The notes beneath the pieces were generated by a model. It was given only the letters and a program-made list of their open reading frames with translations, did not search any database and was not told the origin of the DNA. Below, in pieces: positions 1 through 6,693 of a DNA stretch of 16,307 nucleotides (within the stretch, counting starts at the first letter, position 1; each line of letters opens with the position of its first letter). This stretch comes from CAYYNP01 sp964472545 (lineage in GTDB: Bacteria; Planctomycetota; Planctomycetia; Pirellulales; Thermoguttaceae). Made by a program: the position numbers and the translations under genes. Location of the stretch: contig CAYYNP010000234.1 in assembly GCA_964472545.1 (NCBI GenBank), positions 1-16,307 of the forward strand, given 5' to 3'.

Positions 1-13
1 AGGAGATCGTCAC

Positions 14-295
14 CTACCCTCCACTTTGTGCCATTTGAGTTGAAACACTACAGGCCGTATCCGTATCGGTCAGCAGGGCCCCAGGCGGGCCGAGCAAGAC
101 GCCGCCTCTGTACCTCCCGTCTTGGCCGTCGGAAGCCATGTCAACGGCCGTGACACCACTGGTTTCGCCAAGTCGCCAGTATCCAATCGGATCATCAGCC
201 AGAACGGCTTCCGAATAACTAACGCCTGCTGCCCACGTCTCTCCCGTTGCCGCCAACATGACGAACGCTGCAAGCGAGGCCGTTCTGAACAACAT
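14..295 (-). CDS. Secreted LamG/concanavalin-like protein, N-terminal part, probably frameshifted at the window edge
   Basis: The product begins with a clear signal peptide (MLFRTASLAAFVMLAATG, cleavage near TWAAG). It is followed by DDPIGYWRLGETSG and then GRYRGGVLLGPPGALLTDTDTA, the usual opening of planctomycete LamG/laminin-G-like jelly-roll domains, which bind carbohydrate or protein outside the cytoplasm. The frame stops at 14-16, only 93 residues in, far too short for a LamG domain of about 150-200 residues. Reading another frame from about position 45 towards 1 gives CFNSNGTKWRVGDDL, which resembles the next LamG strand. I therefore infer a one-base frameshift, with the rest of the gene lying outside the window. 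The start lies 36 bases after the stop of the lectin gene upstream, so the two may be cotranscribed. The ribosome binding site is weak. The family call is moderately sure; function is unknown. Confidence 0.6.
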   Translation of the reverse strand: MLFRTASLAAFVMLAATGETWAAGVSYSEAVLADDPIGYWRLGETSGVTAVDMASDGQDGRYRGGVLLGPPGALLTDTDTACSVSTQMAQSGG

Positions 296-331
296 GGTTG
301 TGTCTCATCGATCTTGGGTTTGTGTGGCAGA

Positions 332-895
332 CTATCCGCGACAGCGTCTCCGCCTGCGGCAGACGATCAGCCCGAGGGCACTGAGGCCGGAGGTTAGCAG
401 GATGAGAGTGGAGGGCTCGGGGACGGCATACTCAACCACGTAGTGATGCGGATCGCCGTAGACGGTCGCCCGGTTGTGGAAATCGTTCCAACCGCCGCTG
501 TCGTAGTGTATGTGGTCTTCGTTTCCCGCGTTGTTGGGCTCGTTGCGTCTCCAGACGGAGAACTCGTACGGCTCGCCGGTAACCCACACGAAGCGCCCCT
601 CTTGCACTTCGTCGGTGAGTCCGATCCAGCCGTAGCCCCCGGGATAAATGGTCCGCAGGAAATCCCATTCCGCCTGACTGGTGATCGTGGCCAGATGTCC
701 CGGTGTGCCCAGGACGGTCCTGCTCTGTGCGGCCGCCTTGGCGTCGGTCCAATTGATCCCGCCCTGAGGCGCGACAACTTCGTACCAGTGCCCGTTCCCG
801 CCGTCCTCGTACTTCCATGGAACCGGCTCCGCTAGAGTCTGGTCCGCAGCAGTGAGGGCAATTGCCAGTGCCAATAGAGCCGTCAGCCGAAACAT
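332..895 (-). CDS. C-type lectin domain protein with PEP-CTERM sorting signal
   Basis: A 187-residue exported protein. A signal peptide (MFRLTALLALAIALTAADQTLA) is followed by one C-type lectin domain over about residues 25-160: GHWYEVV, then GHLATITS, WIGLTDE, VWVTGEPY, the EPNN motif that in this fold contributes to calcium and sugar binding, and GGWND. The C-terminus is a PEP-CTERM signal, VPEPSTLILL plus a hydrophobic segment and RRRRR, which an exosortase would recognise; none is encoded here. The start at 895 is chosen over an in-frame upstream one because AAGGAGG lies 7-8 bases ahead of it and the signal peptide starts there. Such lectin PEP-CTERM proteins are common cell-surface or matrix proteins of planctomycetes. 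The exact ligand cannot be told from sequence. Confidence 0.88.
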   Translation of the reverse strand: MFRLTALLALAIALTAADQTLAEPVPWKYEDGGNGHWYEVVAPQGGINWTDAKAAAQSRTVLGTPGHLATITSQAEWDFLRTIYPGGYGWIGLTDEVQEGRFVWVTGEPYEFSVWRRNEPNNAGNEDHIHYDSGGWNDFHNRATVYGDPHHYVVEYAVPEPSTLILLTSGLSALGLIVCRRRRRCRG

Positions 896-902
896 CGTCC
901 TA

Positions 903-960
903 CCTCCTTGATGCTGTAACCTCGATACGAATACGCTATACACAGACGGATTCTCCGCCT
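903..960 (-). promoter_or_regulatory. Conserved 5' leader of the lectin PEP-CTERM gene (copy 1)
   Basis: The stretch just upstream of the start at 895 nearly matches the one upstream of the second PEP-CTERM gene. Core positions 920-951 match 1813-1844 in 28 of 32 bases, followed after a 2-base gap by a shared 8-base TCTCCGCC (plus-strand reading). The Shine-Dalgarno AAGGAGG and its spacing are also shared. It may carry a promoter, a regulator site or an mRNA leader. I see no convincing -35/-10 pair in it. Confidence 0.5.
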
Positions 961-1107
961 TGAAAACCAATTGGGAATCTAACCCGCAGCCGTACGGATC
1001 ACTTCGACACGCCAGACGATCATCACGGGAAGAGCCGCAACGTAAGAGTGCGTGTCGGGGGAGCTGCCTCTGGCTTATCGCCTGAGAGGAGAATGCCTTG
1101 TACTGAA

Positions 1108-1783
1108 CTATGCCTGTTTTCGTCTTCGCCAGCCGAGGGCTAGTAGCCCTACGGTGCCGATGGTTGAAAGGAGAAAGACCGAAGGTTCGGGGATGGGTTC
1201 ATATTCCAATTGGTCTACCCCAAAACCAAGAACTCTGTAGCTTGAAGCGGTATTGTACAATTCGATTTCCAGTCTCACGATGTTATCGGTGTCACCGAAG
1301 TCTATCAGTTGGACCTCTCCGTCTCCTCGTGATCCAGTTGTTGGGCTAGTGTGGTGTGCGAGTCGCAAGCAAATAATCGGAAGCATCAAAGACCTGGGCT
1401 TGCACTACCTCTCGGATCCGAATACCTGAATTGGAATCAACATCTGCCACTCGAAAGCTGAGGCCACTCACGGGAGCGGGAAACGAAACCGTCACCGACT
1501 TTCTTCCTTCGGGAGTCGAAGGCCCACCAACGTTTGTGATGAAGGTGTTGCCCGCAATGCTAAACGGTTCTGTGTTCCCTGTGTCTTCTCCATGAGGTGA
1601 GGCAAAGGCACGTTGTGGGGAGCCTTGCAGTACCACCGCCGCATCAAAGGTCACGCCATCTATCTCGGGTACGGATGCACCTTCAGGTAGAGAAAGCCCC
1701 TCAAAATCTATCATCGCTGCCTGTCCCACCCCCACCATTAATATCACCATAGCGATCACAGAAACTGCCGTGAGCCGAAACAT
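1108..1783 (-). pseudogene. PEP-CTERM sorting-domain protein gene, split by a frameshift
   Basis: The first frame (1783 to 1346) encodes a signal peptide, MFRLTAVSVIAMVILMVGVGQA, and a beta-rich domain starting IDFEGLSLPEGASVPEIDG. It stops soon after DYLLATRT. The second frame (from about 1360 to 1108) continues with SPTTGSRGDGEVQLIDFG, a plausible end for the same beta-sandwich, and finishes with a full PEP-CTERM signal, IPEPSVFLLS plus hydrophobic segment and RRRK. Neither half is a sensible protein alone, whereas joined they make a normal secreted protein of about 224 residues. One extra base in the CACACCACAC stretch around 1348-1357 explains it. This could be real decay, a sequencing error, or less likely recoding. 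The start is fixed by GGAGG 7 bases before 1783; the ATG at 1789 is only one base from that site. The domain's function is unknown. Confidence 0.7.
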
Positions 1784-1790
1784 CGTCATG

Positions 1791-1857
1791 CCTCCTTCGG
1801 AATGCAATCAAGCCTCGATACCAAAACGCTATGTACAGACGGATCATCTCCGCCGTT
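1791..1857 (-). promoter_or_regulatory. Conserved 5' leader of the frameshifted PEP-CTERM gene (copy 2)
   Basis: Second copy of the leader described at 903-960. Both the 32-base core (1813-1844) and the GGAGG-to-ATG arrangement are kept, as are the first codons of the gene (MFRLT in both), while the following coding sequence differs. Conservation of non-coding sequence beside diverged coding sequence suggests either a recent duplication of the upstream part or a shared regulatory role. Confidence 0.5.
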
Positions 1858-2212
1858 GGAACTCAAAGGAAACCTGTTCGGTCAACCCGAACCTATCACC
1901 CACAGACGATCGCAATGGACCAAACCACTACGCCAGATAGGGTGTCGTAGACGCTGCCTCGCCGTATGGTTACGCCGGAAACTGCCTCAATGGGGCGAAC
2001 GAAAACTCACATCAACCGCCTAGTTTACCAGCTCGCCTCAGAATGTCAACGGTCTTGCTGCGGTAATGGGACGTTTTTTACCACCCTGAAGAGTTAGTGC
2101 TCGACGAAATCCCGGCGGGCAGATTGCCTATCTTTACACCGGGCCGTGACCTGGTTGTTCTACAGGTCTTCCCCGGTACCGTCTCGGCGCTTGCGACGCC
2201 GCCACCGGCACG

Positions 2213-2357
2213 AGGGCCGTTTACGGCCCTTTTCGCGAAGCGGTCGTAGGCCCGTGCTTTAGCACGGGTTGGCGAGCCCGGTTTTCCCAAGCCACCCAAC
2301 CCGGCGTAAACGCCGGGCCTAAGACCGCCTGCGGCGGAAAGGGCCATGAATGGCCCT
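2213..2357. repeat. Array of four 18-base palindromes (8-base arms, 2-base centre)
   Basis: Four perfect palindromes share one architecture, two 8-base arms around 2 bases: AGGGCCGT-TT-ACGGCCCT (2213-2230), CCCGTGCT-TT-AGCACGGG (2251-2268), CCCGGCGT-AA-ACGCCGGG (2300-2317) and AGGGCCAT-GA-ATGGCCCT (2340-2357). A smaller CCGCC/GGCGG pair sits at 2325-2337. Start-to-start spacings are 38, 49 and 40 bases. The first is followed by a short T-run and could also terminate transcription on the plus strand. Arms differ in sequence while geometry is kept, as in repetitive extragenic palindromes. Confidence 0.75.
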
Positions 2358-2438
2358 CCCGTTGGTTCGGCAAGAGACGCAGGGCGACCGTCGATCTGCT
2401 ACGATGGGAACGGTCTCGTGCTGCCTCACCATGCAGAA

Positions 2439-2503
2439 GTGGGGCGAGCATCCTGCTTGCGTTCGTCCGGCAGCGTCAGACGCAAGCTGGAAGCTCACGC
2501 CAC
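2439..2503. repeat. Hairpin repeat, family with 16136-16195, left arm diverged
   Basis: The right arm, CGCAAGCTGGAAGCTCACGC plus CAC (2481-2503), matches 22 of 23 bases of the right arm at 16173-16195. The left arm (2439-2461, beginning GTGGGGCGAGC) is a decayed copy of the other element's left arm. Two copies 13.7 kb apart with the same inverted organisation mark this as a dispersed repeat. Confidence 0.65.
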
Positions 2504-2572
2504 GGAACTGGTGACCCCAAAGCTGAATGTCGAGAAGGCCCAGGTCGTCTGCCGACGCGGGAAGAACGTGCA

Positions 2573-4597
2573 ATGCGATTGATCAAACTGGCCGCCATTG
2601 CGTTGAACCAGACGCCGATGGACTGGCGGGGAAACACCCAGAACATCCTCTCGGCGATCGCCGCGGCACGCGACACGGGGCACGACGCTGGGGCGCGCGT
2701 CGTCTGCTTGCCCGAGCTGTGCATCACCGGCTACGGCTGCGAGGACGCGTTCCTCTCGCCGGACGTCCAACAACGGGCCCTGGAGGCGCTGCGGGAGATT
2801 GCGCAGCACACCGAAGGTCTGATCGCCTGTGTGGGGTTGCCGTGCGTCTATCTCGGAGCGCTCTACAACTGCTCGTGCCTGATCGCCGACCGCAAGATCC
2901 TCGGGCTGGTCGCCAAACAGAATCTGGCCGGCGACGGAATCCACTACGAACCGCGATGGTTCAAGCCGTGGCCGCCGGGGCAAGCGGCGGCGATCGACTT
3001 CGAGAATAGCGAGATTCCCTTCGGTGACTTGGTCTTCGACTGCGGCGGCGTGCGCATCGGGTTCGAGATCTGCGAGGACGCCTGGGCCGTGCGGCGGCCG
3101 GGCAGCGGACTGGCGCTGTCGGCGGTCGACGTGATCCTCAACCCGAGTGCCAGCCACTTCGCCTTCGGCAAGCAGGAGGTCCGCCGATGGCTGGTGCTGG
3201 AGGGCTCGCGGGCGTTCGGCGTGAGCTACGTGTACGCGAACCTGTTGGGCAACGAAGCCGGCCGCGTAATCTACGACGGCGGCACGCTGATCGCCAGCAA
3301 CGGCCAACTGGCGGCCCAGGGGGAGCGTTTCTCGATGGCCGACCATACGGTCACCACCGCCGTAGTCGACGTCGACGCCACGCGAATGCAACGCGCACGC
3401 CTGGCAAGCTACCAGCCCGACGAGGAAGAGGCCGAGGCGGCTCCCGTCCGGCACGACTTCGAGATTCCCGACGCGACCCCCGAAGCGGCCGACGATTCGC
3501 CGGCCGAGTGGGAGTCGGGCAGCGCCGTCAAAGAAGAAGAGTTCGCCCGGGCGGTGACGTTGGGGCTGTTCGACTACCTGCGCAAGAGCCGCTGCAAGGG
3601 GTTCGTCGTGTCGCTCAGCGGAGGGGCCGACTCGTCGGCGGTCGCCGTGCTCGTTTGGCTGGCGGTGCAGTTCGCCCTGCGCGGGCTCGGCCATGAGGAG
3701 ATGCTCCGCAAGCTGGCGCACATCGACGGCTTGCCACAGACCGACGACGCCGAGGCGATCGTCCGGCGGCTGCTGACGTGCGTCTATCAAGCGACCGAGA
3801 ACAGTTCCGAGCGAACCCGCCACGCGGCGGCCACCGTTGCCCGGGCGCTGGGGGCCGACTTCCTCGAGTTCGACGTCGAGCCGATCGTCCGCTCCTACGT
3901 CGATCTCGCTTCGCGGGGCCTCGGGCGATCGCTGAGTTGGGCGGAGGACGACGTCGCCTTGCAGAACATCCAGGCGCGGGTCAGAGCGCCCGGCGCCTGG
4001 CTGCTGGCCAACGTTCGCGAGGCGCTGCTGTTGGCCACCAGCAATCGATCGGAGGCCGCCGTGGGCTATGCGACGATGGACGGCGATACCTGCGGCAGCC
4101 TCTCGCCGATCGCCGGGATCGACAAGGCGTTCCTGCGGCAGTGGCTGAAGTGGATGTGTGAGGAAGGTCCGGCCGGCATCGGCAGTCTGTCCGAGTTGGA
4201 GGTGGTCGTGCGTCAGCAGCCCACCGCGGAACTGCGGCCGCCGGAGGCCGGGCAGACCGACGAGGACGACCTCATGCCCTACGACGTGCTGGACGCCGTG
4301 GAACGCTGCGCGATTCGCGACAAGCACGGCCCGTTGGACGTCTTCCGCCTGATGCGGGTGCAGTTTCCCGACTATGCGGCCGACGAACTGTCCGTTTGGA
4401 TCGAGCGGTTCTTTCGGCTCTGGGCCCGGAACCAATGGAAGCGAGAGCGCTACGCCCCGTCGTTTCACCTTGACGACGAAAACCTCGATCCGAAGACGTG
4501 GTGCCGTTTTCCGATCCTCTCGGCAGGGTTCGGGGTGGAGTTGGGGGAGCTGCGGAAACTGAGCAGGGAAGGCGGGGCTGAGCCACCGTCGAGTTGA
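2573..4597 (+). CDS. nadE: Glutamine-dependent NAD(+) synthetase
   Basis: Catalyses the last step of NAD+ synthesis, amidating nicotinate adenine dinucleotide with ATP, using ammonia released from glutamine. The 674-residue protein has the two-domain form. The N-terminal nitrilase-type glutaminase (about 1-280) carries the Glu-Lys-Cys triad: E48 in CLPELCITGYG, K115 in VAKQNLAGDG and C167 in GFEICEDAW. The C-terminal synthetase domain has the ATP-binding SLSGGADSS loop at 347-355 and the later conserved LLATSNRSEAAVGYATMDGD. The start is placed at the ATG at 2573, right before RLIKLAAIALNQ, the usual first strand, with GGAAGA about 8 bases upstream. The gene is complete. It lies just upstream of the NrtR-led cluster and completes its salvage loop, but an inverted repeat and a separate promoter stand between them. 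No NrtR-type site was seen upstream of it. Confidence 0.97.
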   Translation: MRLIKLAAIALNQTPMDWRGNTQNILSAIAAARDTGHDAGARVVCLPELCITGYGCEDAFLSPDVQQRALEALREIAQHTEGLIACVGLPCVYLGALYNCSCLIADRKILGLVAKQNLAGDGIHYEPRWFKPWPPGQAAAIDFENSEIPFGDLVFDCGGVRIGFEICEDAWAVRRPGSGLALSAVDVILNPSASHFAFGKQEVRRWLVLEGSRAFGVSYVYANLLGNEAGRVIYDGGTLIASNGQLAAQGERFSMADHTVTTAVVDVDATRMQRARLASYQPDEEEAEAAPVRHDFEIPDATPEAADDSPAEWESGSAVKEEEFARAVTLGLFDYLRKSRCKGFVVSLSGGADSSAVAVLVWLAVQFALRGLGHEEMLRKLAHIDGLPQTDDAEAIVRRLLTCVYQATENSSERTRHAAATVARALGADFLEFDVEPIVRSYVDLASRGLGRSLSWAEDDVALQNIQARVRAPGAWLLANVREALLLATSNRSEAAVGYATMDGDTCGSLSPIAGIDKAFLRQWLKWMCEEGPAGIGSLSELEVVVRQQPTAELRPPEAGQTDEDDLMPYDVLDAVERCAIRDKHGPLDVFRLMRVQFPDYAADELSVWIERFFRLWARNQWKRERYAPSFHLDDENLDPKTWCRFPILSAGFGVELGELRKLSREGGAEPPSS

Positions 4598-4600
4598 CGT

Positions 4601-4686
4601 GTGCCACTGCTTCGCAGAAGCAGTGCCCCCGATGCGGCCCCATTCCTCTCATGGAAAACTCTGCCTCTACGAAGCAGTGGCACGTG
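4601..4686. repeat. Inverted repeat downstream of nadE, possible terminator
   Basis: GTGCCACTGCTTCG at 4601-4614 is repeated inverted as CGAAGCAGTGGCAC at 4670-4683. The left arm also forms its own hairpin, CACTGCTTC-GCA-GAAGCAGTG (4605-4625). It begins four bases after the nadE stop codon. It may end nadE transcription, although no T-run directly follows the stem; a TTGCCG-T6-CGGCAA hairpin follows at 4693-4710. The arms look like a dispersed intergenic repeat rather than a dedicated terminator. Confidence 0.6.
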
Positions 4687-4725
4687 GGTTTCTTGCCGTT
4701 TTTTCGGCAATCTCCATTTTGCCTC

Positions 4726-4754
4726 TTGACTTAGTGTCTGGAGCACACTATGAT
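4726..4754 (+). promoter_or_regulatory. Sigma-70-type promoter of the NAD/ADP-ribose cluster
   Basis: The -35 box TTGACT (4726-4731) and -10 box TATGAT (4749-4754) are exactly 17 bases apart, close to consensus in an otherwise GC-rich genome. The predicted start of transcription is near 4761, about 25 bases before the regulator's start codon. It would drive the whole downstream cluster. Confidence 0.8.
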
Positions 4755-4760
4755 TAGTGT
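4731..4760 (+). promoter_or_regulatory. Predicted NrtR operator overlapping the promoter
   Basis: A 21-base palindrome, TTAGTGT-N7-ACACTAT (4731-4751), fills the spacer between the -35 and -10 boxes and overlaps both. A third half-site, TTAGTGT, follows at 4754-4760 over the end of the -10 box and the likely start point. TAGT...ACTA half-sites in a palindrome of about this length are, to my knowledge, typical of NrtR repressors. Bound protein would block RNA polymerase directly, so I infer autoregulation of the cluster. Binding itself is not shown. Confidence 0.7.
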
Positions 4761-4785
4761 AGAAACAACACCAAGGAGGCCGAAG

Positions 4786-5475
4786 ATGAGTTACAGCTAC
4801 GAATACCCCCGAGCTGCCCTGACCGTCGATTGCGTGGTCTTTGGGCTGGACGACGAGGAGCTCAAGGTGCTGTTGATCCAGCGGGACCTGCCGCCGTTCG
4901 AGGGGCGTTGGGCGCTGCCGGGCGGGTTTGTCCATGTCGACGAGACGCTCGACGCGGCCGCCCTGCGCGAACTCAACGAGGAGACCGGGCTTCAGCGCGT
5001 CTACCTGGAGCAACTCTACACCGTCGGCGACGTCGACCGCGATCCCCGCGAGCGCGTGGTGACGGTGGCCTACTATGCCTTGGTCAAACTGTCCGACCAT
5101 CGCGTCCACGCCGCCACCGACGCCCGGGCGGCGGCCTGGTTCGGCATCGACGACCTGCCGGCTCTGGCCTTCGACCACGACAAGATCCTGCCCGTGGCGC
5201 ACCAGCGGCTGCGCAGCAAGGTCCGTTACCAGCCGATCGGTTTCGAACTCTTGCCGGAAAAGTTCGCCCTACGGCAGCTCCAACACCTGTACGAAGTCAT
5301 CCTCGACCGCCCTTTAGACAAGCGGAACTTTCGCAAGAAGATCCTCAGCATGGACATTCTGGTCGAGCTCGACGAGGTCGAGACCGACGTGGCCCATCGG
5401 GCGGCCCGGCTGTACCGTTTCGACCGTCGGAAGTATCGCCGGATGAGCAAGCAAGGCTTCAACTTCGAGATTTGA
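4786..5475 (+). CDS. nrtR: NrtR-type Nudix/winged-helix repressor of NAD metabolism
   Basis: A 229-residue regulator. In this family ADP-ribose or related metabolites bind the Nudix domain and release the C-terminal winged helix from DNA, derepressing NAD synthesis or use. The Nudix domain covers about 8-145 and has an intact Nudix box: G47-x5-E53-x7-R61-E-L-N-E65-E66-T-G68-L. It could therefore still hydrolyse ADP-ribose, an activity many family members have lost. The C-terminal part contains the typical KFALRQLQHLYEVIL and RPLDKRNFRKKIL segments of the winged helix. The start at 4786 follows AAGGAGG by 6 bases; an earlier ATG at 4750 lies inside the -10 box and is rejected. The operator just upstream and the nicotinamidase 4 bases downstream support the assignment. 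It could alternatively act mainly as an enzyme, but the DNA-binding part argues against that. Confidence 0.9.
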   Translation: MSYSYEYPRAALTVDCVVFGLDDEELKVLLIQRDLPPFEGRWALPGGFVHVDETLDAAALRELNEETGLQRVYLEQLYTVGDVDRDPRERVVTVAYYALVKLSDHRVHAATDARAAAWFGIDDLPALAFDHDKILPVAHQRLRSKVRYQPIGFELLPEKFALRQLQHLYEVILDRPLDKRNFRKKILSMDILVELDEVETDVAHRAARLYRFDRRKYRRMSKQGFNFEI

Positions 5476-5479
5476 ACCG

Positions 5480-6091
5480 ATGAACGCCCTGATCCTCGTC
5501 GACATCCAGAACGATTTCCTCCCCGGCGGTGCCTTGGCGGTTGCCGAGGGCGACCGGGTCGTGCCGGTGGCCAATCGGCTGATGCGGCGTTTTCCGCTGG
5601 TCGCGGCCACAAAAGACTGGCACCCGGCCGATCACGCGAGCTTTGCCAGCCGGCATTCAGGCCGACAGGTCGGCGACGTGATCGACCTGGACGGGCTCGA
5701 TCAAGTTCTTTGGCCGGACCACTGCGTGCAGGAAACTCCCGGAGCCGCGTTCGCCCCCGAGCTCGACGTCGCCGGCGTCCACCACACAATCAACAAGGGC
5801 ACCAACCGAACGATCGACAGCTACAGCGGCTTTTTTGACAACGGACACCGGCAGTCGACCGGGTTGGGCGACTTCCTCCGCGGCCGCGGCGTCAGCGACG
5901 TGTTCATCGTGGGATTGGCGACCGACTACTGCGTGAAGTTCACCGCTTTGGACGCTGCCGAACTCGGTTTCTCGGTGCATGTGGTGCTCGAGGGCTGCCG
6001 TGGTGTCGAGCTTACGCCCGGCGACGTGCAGCGTGCGATCGAAGAGTTGAAATCGGCGGGTGTTCGGATATTGGATAGATATGATGAATGA
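5480..6091 (+). CDS. pncA: Nicotinamidase (pyrazinamidase-type)
   Basis: Hydrolyses nicotinamide to nicotinate and ammonia, the first step of nicotinamide salvage. The 203-residue isochorismatase-fold protein has all expected residues: D8 in LVDIQNDF, K106 in INKGTNR and C151 in GLATDYCVKF as the catalytic triad; D46 and H48 in KDWHPADHASF plus H81 in WPDHC as metal ligands. Length is normal (about 200). It starts 4 bases after the nrtR stop and overlaps the next gene by 11 bases, so it is in one operon and probably translationally coupled. Its place here makes sense because KptA, next in line, releases nicotinamide. The nicotinate phosphoribosyltransferase and NadD steps needed to complete the loop to NadE are not in the window. 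Confidence 0.95.
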   Translation: MNALILVDIQNDFLPGGALAVAEGDRVVPVANRLMRRFPLVAATKDWHPADHASFASRHSGRQVGDVIDLDGLDQVLWPDHCVQETPGAAFAPELDVAGVHHTINKGTNRTIDSYSGFFDNGHRQSTGLGDFLRGRGVSDVFIVGLATDYCVKFTALDAAELGFSVHVVLEGCRGVELTPGDVQRAIEELKSAGVRILDRYDE

Positions 6092-6632
6092 GAAAGAGAC
6101 AAAACGAACCAGCAAGTTCCTCAGCCTGGTGCTGCGCCATCAGCCGGAGAAGATCGGCATCTCGCTGGACGACGCCGGCTGGATCGATGTCGACGTGTTG
6201 CTCGACGCCATGGCGCGTCACGGAAAACGCATCTCGCGCCAGTTGCTCGACCACGTGGTGCGAACCAACGACAAGCAACGCTTCTCTCTTAGTGAAGACG
6301 GCCGGCGAATTCGGGCCAATCAAGGACACTCGGTCGGCGTCGAGCTGGGCTACACGGCCGCCGAGCCACCCGAGATCCTGTTGCACGGCACACCGACCCG
6401 CTTTCTCGACGCGATCCGCCAAGACGGCCTGAAAAGGATGGACCGGCACCACGTCCACCTGCACCTCGACGAGGCGACCGCGACGGCCGTCGGGCAGCGC
6501 CGTGGAAAGCCCGTGCTGTTGAGAGTGAGGGCACAGGAGATGGCGCGGCAAGGATACGAGTTCTTCGTAACGCCGAACGATGTCTGGCTGACCAATCGCG
6601 TGCCGCCGGAGTTTATCGAGTTTCCCGAATAG
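6081..6632 (+). CDS. kptA: RNA 2'-phosphotransferase (Tpt1/KptA family)
   Basis: Transfers the internal 2'-phosphate of RNA to NAD+, giving clean RNA, nicotinamide and ADP-ribose 1'',2''-cyclic phosphate. In eukaryotes this finishes tRNA splicing; the bacterial role is not settled. The 183-residue protein follows the family along its whole length: TSKFLSLVLRHQPE at the start with the essential Arg-His pair, DDAGWIDVDVLL, the RFSLSEDGRRIRANQGHS segment, LHGT (101-104), the DRHHVHLHLDEATA motif (121-134), PVLLRV and VWLTNRVPPEFIEF at the end. The start is ATG 6081 (or 6084), 11 or 8 bases inside pncA. No strong ribosome site is seen, so coupling to pncA is likely. No RNA ligase or kinase is encoded nearby. 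Confidence 0.95.
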   Translation: MMNEKETKRTSKFLSLVLRHQPEKIGISLDDAGWIDVDVLLDAMARHGKRISRQLLDHVVRTNDKQRFSLSEDGRRIRANQGHSVGVELGYTAAEPPEILLHGTPTRFLDAIRQDGLKRMDRHHVHLHLDEATATAVGQRRGKPVLLRVRAQEMARQGYEFFVTPNDVWLTNRVPPEFIEFPE

Positions 6633-6693
6633 AGAGGACGAGCGTTTTCATGGCTGCCCGCGAACCGCTCGATATCCGATGAGGAGATTCTCC

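Larger units (their letters stand above)
1858..2572. other. Gene-free stretch with palindromes and a diverged hairpin repeat
   Basis: About 700 bases between divergently transcribed genes with no convincing coding region. Open frames here have no domain, weak starts and overlap palindromic repeats. The left part (1858-2210) shows nothing I can name. The middle holds four 18-base palindromes (2213-2357) and the right part a hairpin repeat (2439-2503). The promoter of the NAD synthetase gene should lie within the last 150 bases, but no good -35/-10 pair and no TTAGTGT half-site were seen. Confidence 0.6.

Noticed and set aside
1791..1857. Sigma-54-type promoter in the shared PEP-CTERM leader
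   Set aside because: TGGTATCGAGGCTTG looks partly similar, but the -12 element is out of register and the other leader copy does not keep the GG.
2060..2252. Open stretch on the plus strand reading EELVLDEIPAGRLPIF and onward
   Set aside because: It reads protein-like, but has no start codon after its upstream stop, no domain I recognise, and runs into the palindrome array; a gene remnant cannot be excluded.
2213..2357. CRISPR array
   Set aside because: The palindromes differ in sequence, spacing is irregular and there are no cas genes.
2377..2405. Promoter with TACGAT -10 box ahead of nadE
   Set aside because: The -35 position reads ACGCAG, so support is only a single six-base match.
2495..4468. 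Long open frame antisense to the NAD synthetase gene (about 657 codons)
   Set aside because: It mirrors codon bias of the real gene in GC-rich DNA, has no recognisable domain, and the sense strand has a full catalytic set.
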